A stretch of DNA of 64,000 bases, taken from the NCBI RefSeq assembly GCF_052161615.1, contig NZ_CP197417.1, positions 310,001-374,000 on the forward strand, given 5' to 3'. The stretch's first letter is position 1. Every line of letters begins with the position of its first letter. The notes beneath the pieces were generated by a model. It worked only from the letters and a program-made list of their open reading frames with translations. It was not told where the DNA came from and made no database searches. This stretch comes from Aeoliella sp052161615 (GTDB lineage Bacteria > Planctomycetota > Planctomycetia > Pirellulales > Lacipirellulaceae). Made by a program: the position numbers and the translations under genes. Shown piece after piece: positions 55,609-64,000 of this stretch.

Positions 55609-57135
55609 ATGTCTCACGATCCTAAACCCGAACCGGTGCCGTACGAGCCGAAGGTCATTGGCGTTCTGGCGCAGTTTGCCGGCCCGCACGAACTGGTGGA
55701 CGCAGCCCGCGCGATTCGCAGCAAGGGCTACCGCAAGGTCGAGGCTTTCTCGCCGTTCCCGATCCACGGCATCGACGACGCGCTGGCCGCGCCGAAGCCC
55801 ATCCTGCCATGGGTGGTACTGTGCGCTGGCTTCACGGGCCTTACCGTCGCCATCTTGATGCAGTGGTACATGAACGCAACGGAAGAGCCGATTCCGTTCA
55901 GCGGTTACGAGTACAACATCAGCGGCAAGCCGGCATGGAGCTTGCCAGCGAATATTCCCGTGGCGTTCGAACTGACAATTCTGTTCAGCGCGTTCACCGC
56001 CTTCCTGGGCATGATCGCGTTCAACAAGCTGCCGAAGTTCTCGAACCCGCTGTTCCGCAGCGCGAAGTTCCGTCGGGCGACCGACGATGGTTTCTTCCTG
56101 CTTATCGATTCCGACGACCCCAAGTTCACCACCGAGACGCTGACGTCCGACTTCGGAGCGATTGGGGCAACCTATGTCGAATCGATCTACGACGAGCGTC
56201 CCGCACCGATGCCGAGCTTCGTTGCTCCTGTCGCCATCGTGCTGGTGGTCGCGGCCCTGGTGCCGCTGGCCTTGATCGCCATGTCGCGTGGCGGAACGAG
56301 CCAAACGCCGCGGCTTTCGATCTGGTGGGACATGGACTACCAGCCGAAGTTCAAAGCCCAGACCACCATCGACACCGACATCTTCGCCGATGGCCGCTCG
56401 ATGCGTACTCCGGTCGCGGGGACCGTGAGCCGCAGTGCCGTGCTCGACAATCCCGCGCTGACGCTGGGTTACATTCCCAAGGCCGAGCCGACGACCGAGA
56501 CTTCGTTCCTGGTTCCGCAAGAAGGCGATCCCGGACAAGAGTCGGCCACGGTCGACGAAACGACCCCCGAGGAAGCCACCGAAGGCGATACGCCGGAGGA
56601 GACTACTCGCGAAGGTGAAACGCCCGCCGAAGGCGAAGCAGCAGCCGAGGAGCCCGCCGCCGCTACACCAGCCGCCCCGGCGGACGGTGCTGCCGCCGCG
56701 CCCGTGGTCGATCCGTTCGACTGGGTGACCGAGATTCCCGCTGAAGTGCCCGTGAACCTCGACACGCTCAAGCGTGGTCAGCAGCGATACGACATCTACT
56801 GCGCGGTGTGCCACGGTCTCGCCGGCGACGGCGATGGCTTGGTAGCCCTGCGGGCGCAGCAGCTCGAGCAACCCACTTGGCGTCCGCCCACGTCGCTGCA
56901 CCAAGAGACGGTGCTCGTTCAGCCGGTTGGTAAGCTGTTCGACACGATCAGCAACGGCAACCTGGCGGGCGTCACTCCCCAGGGTGGCGTGCTGCGAGGC
57001 GGTATGCCGGGCTACGCGGATCAGATCACGGTCGAAGACCGCTGGGCGATTGTGCTGTACGTCAAGGCATTGCAGAAGACCCGCACCGCGACGCCAGATG
57101 AATTGACCGAACAAGAATTGAACTCGCTGAAGTAG
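55609..57135 (+). CDS. actDE: Fused ActD-ActE subunit of Alternative Complex III
   Basis: 508 aa. Residues 1-225 are ActD (DUF3341): KVIGVLAQFAGPHELVDAAR, KVEAFSPFPIHGIDDAL, and two membrane helices (ILPWVVLCAGFTGLTVAILM; VAFELTILFSAFTAFLGMIA). A third hydrophobic helix is at about 205-225. After a ~70-residue acidic Pro/Thr/Glu/Ala linker (about 305-375) comes ActE: a mono-heme cytochrome c with CAVCHG and a distal Met in LRGGMPGYAD. In many bacteria ActD and ActE are separate; the fusion tethers the electron-carrying cytochrome to the complex. Confidence 0.9.
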   Translation: MSHDPKPEPVPYEPKVIGVLAQFAGPHELVDAARAIRSKGYRKVEAFSPFPIHGIDDALAAPKPILPWVVLCAGFTGLTVAILMQWYMNATEEPIPFSGYEYNISGKPAWSLPANIPVAFELTILFSAFTAFLGMIAFNKLPKFSNPLFRSAKFRRATDDGFFLLIDSDDPKFTTETLTSDFGAIGATYVESIYDERPAPMPSFVAPVAIVLVVAALVPLALIAMSRGGTSQTPRLSIWWDMDYQPKFKAQTTIDTDIFADGRSMRTPVAGTVSRSAVLDNPALTLGYIPKAEPTTETSFLVPQEGDPGQESATVDETTPEEATEGDTPEETTREGETPAEGEAAAEEPAAATPAAPADGAAAAPVVDPFDWVTEIPAEVPVNLDTLKRGQQRYDIYCAVCHGLAGDGDGLVALRAQQLEQPTWRPPTSLHQETVLVQPVGKLFDTISNGNLAGVTPQGGVLRGGMPGYADQITVEDRWAIVLYVKALQKTRTATPDELTEQELNSLK

Positions 57136-57287
57136 TTCACACCGATCCAAGAAGACTTATTAACCACGGAGTACACAGAGAGCACGGAGTGAGTCAGGCG
57201 ACTTGAGATTGTTCATTCGCTTGGATTCCATCAACACCACTCCGATCCCTGTGGCGAATCAAGAATCGCCTTCGCGTCCAACAGACT

Positions 57288-58550
57288 ATGGCACACACAG
57301 CAGTTAGCATTGATACCTGGATGAACGACACCAGCGAGCGTCGTCGGGCGAACCCCGACCTGAAACGCATCGCGCTGGGGCCGCTCGCCATTGTTGGAAT
57401 TATCGCGGTGGTGGCGTCGCTGCTGCTGGCTCGCTCGGGCGATCAACTGCCGCGGTTCTGGCACGCTTACTTGATCGCGGCGACCTACTGTTCGACGCTA
57501 TCGCTTGGCGCGCTGTTCTTCGTGATCATCCAGTACCTGGCCGCGGCTCGCTGGGGCGTGGTGCTCCGTCGGCTGGGCGAGATTATCGCCATGGGCATTG
57601 GTGTCTGCGGCGTGTTCTTCGCCGTGATCTGGGTTGCCCAGATCCTGGCCGGCAGTGGTAGTCTCTACCCTTGGGCGAACGAAGAAATTCGTGCCGGTCT
57701 TGCCGAGCCCAAGCAGATCTGGCTCAATCCGATCTTCTTCATTGGCCGCCAAGTGTTCTATTTCGCCGTGTGGTACGGCCTGGCGAACATGTTCTATCGC
57801 CGGTCGGTGGAGCAGGATCGTTCGACCAGCAACGACGTGGTAGCCCCGCTGTTGTGGCACAGTGGTTGGGCGATGCTCGTGTTCGCCCTGACGATCAACT
57901 TTGCCACCATGGACTGGCTGATGACGCTGAACCCCACCTGGTTCAGCACCATCTTCGGCGTGTACATCTTCGCCGGTAGTGCCGTGGCCATCTTCGCGCT
58001 GCTCTCCGTTCTGATCTGGCAGCTACAGGCCCGCGGCATTTTGACGCATTCCATTACCGAGGAGCACCGCCATGATATTGGTAAGCTGCTGTTCGGCTTC
58101 GTCCTGTTCTGGGGCTACATCTCGTTCAGCCAGTTCCTGTTGATTTGGTACGCCTACATCCCCGAAGAAATTCAGTGGTACTCCGTCCGCCAGTTCGAAC
58201 CCACCAACACCGGTATCAGCCGGGCGCTGGGATGGTTGTTCGTCCTGCATTTTGCCGTCCCGTTCCTCGGCATCATGTCCCGCTTCGTCCGCCGCAACAA
58301 ACTGCTGCTCGCGGGCTGGGGTGTGTACATGCTGGTGATGCACTACTTCGATCTGTACTTCATCATCGCCCCCGAAAGCGACCTCGACTTCTGGCCGCTA
58401 AGCCTGACGGCCATCGGCGTTTACGCCGGTGCGATGATTGGCCTCGGTTCGTTGTACGCGGGGGCGCTGCTTTACATCGCGTCGGGTAACTGGCTGATCC
58501 CGATCCGCGACCCGCGGCTCGAAGCGTCGCTCGAGTTCGAGAACATTTAG
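57288..58550 (+). CDS. actF: Alternative Complex III membrane subunit ActF
   Basis: 420 aa. ActC/NrfD-related integral membrane protein with about ten helices: LAIVGIIAVVASLLLARSGD, FVIIQYLAAARWGVVLRRLG, GWAMLVFALTINFATMDWLM, FGFVLFWGYISFSQFLLIWY, and a last helix IGLGSLYAGALLYIASGNW. ActF lacks the quinone site of ActC but completes the membrane arm. The preceding gap (57136-57287) holds a low-complexity ACCACGGAGTACACAGAGAG stretch. Confidence 0.9.
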   Translation: MAHTAVSIDTWMNDTSERRRANPDLKRIALGPLAIVGIIAVVASLLLARSGDQLPRFWHAYLIAATYCSTLSLGALFFVIIQYLAAARWGVVLRRLGEIIAMGIGVCGVFFAVIWVAQILAGSGSLYPWANEEIRAGLAEPKQIWLNPIFFIGRQVFYFAVWYGLANMFYRRSVEQDRSTSNDVVAPLLWHSGWAMLVFALTINFATMDWLMTLNPTWFSTIFGVYIFAGSAVAIFALLSVLIWQLQARGILTHSITEEHRHDIGKLLFGFVLFWGYISFSQFLLIWYAYIPEEIQWYSVRQFEPTNTGISRALGWLFVLHFAVPFLGIMSRFVRRNKLLLAGWGVYMLVMHYFDLYFIIAPESDLDFWPLSLTAIGVYAGAMIGLGSLYAGALLYIASGNWLIPIRDPRLEASLEFENI

Positions 58551-58554
58551 TAGC

Positions 58555-58593
58555 GAATGACCAATTATGAATGACCAATGACCATTGGTCAGA
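58555..58593. repeat. TGACCAATG repeat, copy 2
   Basis: GAATGACCAATTATGAATGA followed by CCAATGACCATTGGTCAGAA, an inverted-repeat sequence of the family at 11258-11350, in the 65-bp gap between actF and the small membrane protein gene. Confidence 0.6.
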
Positions 58594-58615
58594 ACTTTAA
58601 CTCCTAGTCCTTGCT

Positions 58616-58951
58616 ATGTCCGAAGCAGCAACTCCTGGCGTGATTCCTGTCGATACTCATCATGGCGACGATGTGGATGTGCGTGCCATTGTGGTGTGGG
58701 GGCTAGTGTCGGTGCTGATCACCGTCGCCTCGATCGCCGGTTTGTACGCCCTCTACACGACGTTTTACGACGAGCAGCGGGTCATCAAGTCGTACGACCA
58801 GAAGTTCGTCGTCGCCGACAACGCCATCAGCCAGCAAGAAGCCTCGCTGGAGGGCAACATTCGGTACCTGAGCACCGATGGCAAAACGATTGGGGTGCCA
58901 ATTGGCAAAGCGATGGAGATCGTGGCCAAGGAATTTGAGCAAAAGCAGTAG
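58616..58951 (+). CDS. Small single-pass membrane protein of the act-cox operon
   Basis: 111 aa. One transmembrane helix (VVWGLVSVLITVASIAGLYALY) after a polar N-terminus; the C-terminal ~65 residues are soluble (VIKSYDQKFVVADNAISQQ, GVPIGKAMEIVAKEFEQKQ). The position between actF and sco, inside an otherwise complete respiratory cluster, suggests an accessory or assembly role for ACIII or the oxidase. No family is recognised. Confidence 0.6.
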   Translation: MSEAATPGVIPVDTHHGDDVDVRAIVVWGLVSVLITVASIAGLYALYTTFYDEQRVIKSYDQKFVVADNAISQQEASLEGNIRYLSTDGKTIGVPIGKAMEIVAKEFEQKQ

Positions 58952-59009
58952 TTTTCGAATCAATTCGCCAGCCGGGCGACAAACCTCTACAATACCTTCC
59001 CCCACTCCC

Positions 59010-59903
59010 ATGTCCCGTTACCTGGCCACACTCCGATGCCTGCTGCTGCCCTTGGCGATGTTCGCCGTGGTGGTGCTGGCACCCTGCGCCGGGGCGGTGA
59101 TCATCACCGAGGGGCCCGAGGAAATGCTCGGCGTCGGGGTCGAGGAGAAGGTTGGCACGCAGATCCCGCTGGACCTCGTGTTCCGCGACCGCAATGGCCT
59201 TCCCACCACGCTTGGCAAGATCATCAACGGCAAAAAGCCCGTCCTGCTGACGCTCAACTATTCGAACTGCCCCATGCTTTGCGGCCGGCAGCTCAATGAT
59301 CTGGTGGCGGCACTCGCCGATCCCGAAATGGACTGGAACGCGGGCGATCAGTTCGACGTGCTCAGCGTCAGCATCGATCCCGCCGAGCGCCCCGAGCGAG
59401 CCAAGCAGACCCACAAGCGATACACCGAAGATTACGGTCGTCCCGGCACCGCCGAGGGGTGGCACTTCCTGGTGGGCGAGCAGGCGAGCATCACGGCGCT
59501 CGCGGACGCGGTGGGCTTTCGCTACAAGTACGACCCCGCGAGCAAAGAGTACGTCCACTCCGCCGCCCTGATCTTGGTCACCCCCGACGGCGTGGTGTCG
59601 CGATATCTTGATGGCCTGGGCAACTCGCCTGAGACCATTCGCATGAGCCTCGTCGAAGCGGGCGAAGGAAAGGTGGGAACGGCACTCGATCGCATTTGGT
59701 TGACGTGTTTCGTGTACGACCACACCCGCGGCCAGTACGCCCCGCACGCCGTGCGATGGATGCAGATTGGCGCGGCGACCACGGTAGTCATTCTCAGCCT
59801 CGCGCTGACACCCTATTGGCTCATGCGTCGCCGAAATCATGCTATCGCCGTTGAGAACTCCAGCCACGAAGACACCCAGGACACTGACACCCAGGGCATG
59901 TAG
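59010..59903 (+). CDS. SCO1/SenC-type copper chaperone for cytochrome c oxidase
   Basis: 297 aa from ATG 59010; an in-frame upstream start at 58878 overlaps the previous gene. Signal peptide/anchor at residues ~8-30, then the thioredoxin-like SCO fold: copper motif NCPMLCG (C-x3-C) and the ligand His in KEYVHSAALILV. A C-terminal membrane helix (VVILSLALTPYWLMRR) gives a second anchor, an extension common in planctomycete SCO proteins. It delivers copper to the CuA site of CoxB, encoded next. Confidence 0.88.
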   Translation: MSRYLATLRCLLLPLAMFAVVVLAPCAGAVIITEGPEEMLGVGVEEKVGTQIPLDLVFRDRNGLPTTLGKIINGKKPVLLTLNYSNCPMLCGRQLNDLVAALADPEMDWNAGDQFDVLSVSIDPAERPERAKQTHKRYTEDYGRPGTAEGWHFLVGEQASITALADAVGFRYKYDPASKEYVHSAALILVTPDGVVSRYLDGLGNSPETIRMSLVEAGEGKVGTALDRIWLTCFVYDHTRGQYAPHAVRWMQIGAATTVVILSLALTPYWLMRRRNHAIAVENSSHEDTQDTDTQGM

Positions 59904-59963
59904 GCCTAGCAAGCCGGGGCCCCCGTACGAACGTGTCTTTGTAGTTAGCAGGACCTAAACCCC

Positions 59964-61172
59964 ATGTTTGGCAGTCAAACACTCAGTAATATGCAGCTAC
60001 CTTCCTTGCCATTGGCGGGCTTTTGGTTTGGCGATTCCGTCACAACCAACGGGGCGAACGTCGACACGGTGTTCGCCATTATCAATTGGATTTGCTTGTT
60101 CTTCTTCGTGCTGGTTGTTGGCTTGATGGCGGTGTTCGTCTTCAAGTACCGCGCCCGCCCGGGACATACCGAACAACCCTCGCCATCGCACAACAACGCG
60201 CTGGAAATCATCTGGTCGGTGATCCCGATCTTGCTGGTGGCCCTGATCTTCTTCTTGGGTTTCACCGGCTTCATGGACATGCGAAATCCGCCGGTCGACT
60301 CGTACGACATCCGTGTCGTGGCGACGCAGTGGAACTGGCAGTTCATCTACCCCGGTGGTATCAGCAGCGACGAGTTGCATGTCCCCAAGGACCGCCCGAT
60401 TCGGCTGGTGCAAGAATCTCGCGACGTGCTGCACAGCCTGTACGTCCCGGCGTTCCGCATCAAGATGGACGTCGTCCCCGGCCGGTACACCTACCAGTGG
60501 TTCCAAGCCGACAAGGCCGGGCGCTACGACCTGTTCTGCACCGAGTACTGTGGCAAGGACCACTCGAACATGAACACGTTCGTCGAGGTCCACGAGTCGG
60601 AAGCCGCGTTCCTCAAGAAGCTCGAAGAACTCAACCAGCATCCTGAGGATCTTCGAGCCTGGGGTAAGCTGCTGTGGGAAAAAAAGGGTTGCGTCCAGTG
60701 CCATTCGATCGATGGCACTCTTAAGCCCGGTGGCGGTCCGTCCTGGAAGGACATCTGGGGCGAAGAAGAGAAGATGGCCGATGGCACTACCCAGAAGGTC
60801 GACTACAACTACATCGTCGAGTCGATTCGCACACCGCAGAAACACATCGTCCAAGGATTCGCAGGTGGCGTGCAAATGTCGCCGTACGCCGAATCTCAAG
60901 TGAAGAGCACCCCCAAGGCGGGTGAGGCGGTTTCGGAAATGGACGCAATCATTGCCTTCATTCAAAGCCTTGCTAAAAACCCACCGCCGTACGTCCAGCC
61001 CAAGATTAAGGCCGAGGGCGCTGAGGGTGACGCGGCCGCCGCGACCCCCGCTGCCGGAGCACCCGCGACGGAAGCACCAGCAGCGGAATCGCCCGCACCT
61101 GACACCCCCGCAACCGATACCCCCGCACCCAGCACAGAGACCGGAAGCCAGCCAGCCGGAGAGGATAATTAG
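59964..61172 (+). CDS. coxB: Cytochrome c oxidase subunit II with fused cytochrome c domain
   Basis: 402 aa. Two N-terminal transmembrane helices (ICLFFFVLVVGLMAVFVFKY; VIPILLVALIFFLGFTGFM) precede the cupredoxin domain. CuA ligands: His in VLHSLYVP and the cluster CTEYCGKDHSNM (two Cys, Glu carbonyl, His, Met). A cytochrome c domain follows with CVQCH, so this is the caa3-type arrangement. The last ~50 residues are Ala/Pro/Thr/Glu-rich and disordered. The TAG stop directly abuts the ATG of coxA. Confidence 0.95.
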   Translation: MFGSQTLSNMQLPSLPLAGFWFGDSVTTNGANVDTVFAIINWICLFFFVLVVGLMAVFVFKYRARPGHTEQPSPSHNNALEIIWSVIPILLVALIFFLGFTGFMDMRNPPVDSYDIRVVATQWNWQFIYPGGISSDELHVPKDRPIRLVQESRDVLHSLYVPAFRIKMDVVPGRYTYQWFQADKAGRYDLFCTEYCGKDHSNMNTFVEVHESEAAFLKKLEELNQHPEDLRAWGKLLWEKKGCVQCHSIDGTLKPGGGPSWKDIWGEEEKMADGTTQKVDYNYIVESIRTPQKHIVQGFAGGVQMSPYAESQVKSTPKAGEAVSEMDAIIAFIQSLAKNPPPYVQPKIKAEGAEGDAAAATPAAGAPATEAPAAESPAPDTPATDTPAPSTETGSQPAGEDN

Positions 61173-62920
<1,748 letters not shown>

Positions 62921-62921
<1 letters not shown>

Positions 62922-62990
62922 ATGACCAATTAAGAATGACCAATGACCCATTGCTCTGGCATTGGTCATTGTGAATTCGACATTGGTCCT
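62921..62990. repeat. TGACCAATG repeat, copy 3
   Basis: GAATGACCAATTAAGAATGA and CCAATGACCC face GCATTGGTCATTGTGAATTC and ACATTGGTCC. It fills the gap between coxA and coxC and could fold as an mRNA hairpin. Confidence 0.6.
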
Positions 62991-63030
62991 TTCCTCGGAC
63001 GAGTTTCCTCACCAAACCGCTTTTTACCTC

Positions 63031-64000
63031 ATGTCTCACGCGCACGACGAACATCATCCTTTCCAGGCGCATCACTTCGATACCATCGAGCAGCAGTTCC
63101 AGGCCGGCAAGCTGGCCATGTGGCTGTTCCTGGCGACCGAAGTGCTGTTCTTCAGCGGCATGTTCGTCGCGTACGCCGCGTTCCGCGCTTCGAACCCTGA
63201 ATTGTTCGACAAGGCAGCCCAATTCCTCAATCCCACGCTCGGTGCCGGTAATACGGTGGTGCTGCTGCTCAGCAGTTTGACAGTGGCGTGGGCCGTGCGC
63301 TGTGCACAGACCAATCAGCAGCGCGGGCTACTCATCAATCTGCTGATCACGCTGGTGTGTGCCGGCATCTTCATGGGGGTGAAGTCGGTTGAGTACTCGC
63401 TGAAGTTCAAAGAGGGTCTCTACTGGCGTGGAATGTATAGCTACGTCGAGGGCAGCCACCCCGACCTAACCGGCACGCACGCGTTTCTTGATAAACTAGG
63501 CATCGGATTCGCTATTGCTGGTGCAGTGATTATCGGCCTGGGCTTGGTGTTGGGGGCCGGCTCCGTCGGGCGCCGATGGGGGTTCTTCGCTCTAGGGCTG
63601 ACTGTGCTTGGTGCGGCCGCGGGTTGTTTGGCGGGGAACGCCTACACGAGTTGGTACGAAAAGCAGCATCCTCACGGGGAGCATGCGGCAGATGCCGCCC
63701 ACGATCATGGCGCCGATCACGCTCATGATGAGCATGCTGAACCGCTTCCAGATCAGGTGCTCGAATCGGCCCCGATCTATGGTGGCCAGGGTCCGCAGTT
63801 CCCCGGCGTGTTCTTTAGCATCTACTACGCGATGACCGGCGTGCATGCCATCCACATCCTGGCGGGCATTGGTGTATTCGTCTGGATCGTCAGCCGCGCG
63901 GCCCGCCAGCACTTCGAACCCACGTACTACGGCCCGGTCGAATACACCGGTCTTTACTGGCACTTGGTCGACTTGATCTGGATCTACCTGTTCCCGCTGT
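63031..64000 (+). CDS. coxC: Cytochrome c oxidase subunit III (3' end beyond window)
   Basis: At least 323 codons, open to the window edge. ATG 63031. Helix I has KLAMWLFLATEVLFFSGMFV; then NTVVLLLSSLTVAWAVRCAQ, KSVEYSLKFKEG, and near the end FSIYYAMTGVHAIHILAGIG and YTGLYWHLVDLIWIYLFPL, all typical subunit III signatures. Compared with a standard subunit III there is a long loop with two extra hydrophobic segments (about residues 155-205), then a His/Asp-rich stretch (HPHGEHAADAAHDHGADHAH). This may bind metal. The subunit stabilises the oxidase and may contribute to proton uptake. Confidence 0.9.
   Translation, partial: MSHAHDEHHPFQAHHFDTIEQQFQAGKLAMWLFLATEVLFFSGMFVAYAAFRASNPELFDKAAQFLNPTLGAGNTVVLLLSSLTVAWAVRCAQTNQQRGLLINLLITLVCAGIFMGVKSVEYSLKFKEGLYWRGMYSYVEGSHPDLTGTHAFLDKLGIGFAIAGAVIIGLGLVLGAGSVGRRWGFFALGLTVLGAAAGCLAGNAYTSWYEKQHPHGEHAADAAHDHGADHAHDEHAEPLPDQVLESAPIYGGQGPQFPGVFFSIYYAMTGVHAIHILAGIGVFVWIVSRAARQHFEPTYYGPVEYTGLYWHLVDLIWIYLFPL

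Overview
The window looks like a chromosomal segment of a planctomycete, most likely of the order Pirellulales. This is inferred from gene content, not from rRNA. The markers are PEP-CTERM proteins with dockerin-like calcium repeats, a DUF1592-type cytochrome/DUF1552 pair, an ActD-ActE fusion inside an Alternative Complex III operon, a GH127 enzyme, and high GC with many short inverted-repeat elements between genes. No rRNA, tRNA or CRISPR array was recognised.

Layout. 0-12 kb: repeats, a GHL10-like secreted glycosidase, a beta-helix PEP-CTERM protein, two membrane proteins, and an M1 aminopeptidase with HEAT repeats. 11-23 kb: housekeeping genes (coaX, a short MnmE-like GTPase, rsmE, an ExeA-like ATPase, a DUF4404 protein, an M20 peptidase, trpG, a MOSC protein, moeA) plus a PIN-domain toxin pair. 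23-34 kb: a second PEP-CTERM protein, a TPR protein, a divergent hydrolase/glycosyltransferase pair, and the DUF1552/DUF1592 operon. 33.9-35.9 kb: a RegB/RegA-like redox two-component system; the kinase carries the GGQTNPF quinone-site motif.

35.9-46.5 kb is an accessory island. Small orphan genes, several resembling immunity-type families (DUF6960-like, two DUF6985-like, DUF2314-like), are separated by copies of a ~231-bp element with 23-24-bp terminal inverted repeats. Two near-perfect sigma-54 promoters (TGGCACG-N4-TTGC) lie here. One precedes a FemAB/GNAT-like gene; the other precedes an easily missed 34-codon membrane-peptide gene. The region ends with a GDPD gene and a damaged IS5-family element (stop at codon 5 of the transposase).

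47-64 kb: a GH127 beta-L-arabinofuranosidase-like gene, then one long respiratory cluster on the plus strand: actA, actB, actC, actDE (fused), actF, a small membrane protein, sco, coxB, coxA, and coxC, which is cut by the window end. Together these encode a quinol:cytochrome c oxidoreductase and the aa3-type oxidase it feeds. The RegBA-like pair 14 kb upstream is a plausible redox regulator of it, but that link is inference.
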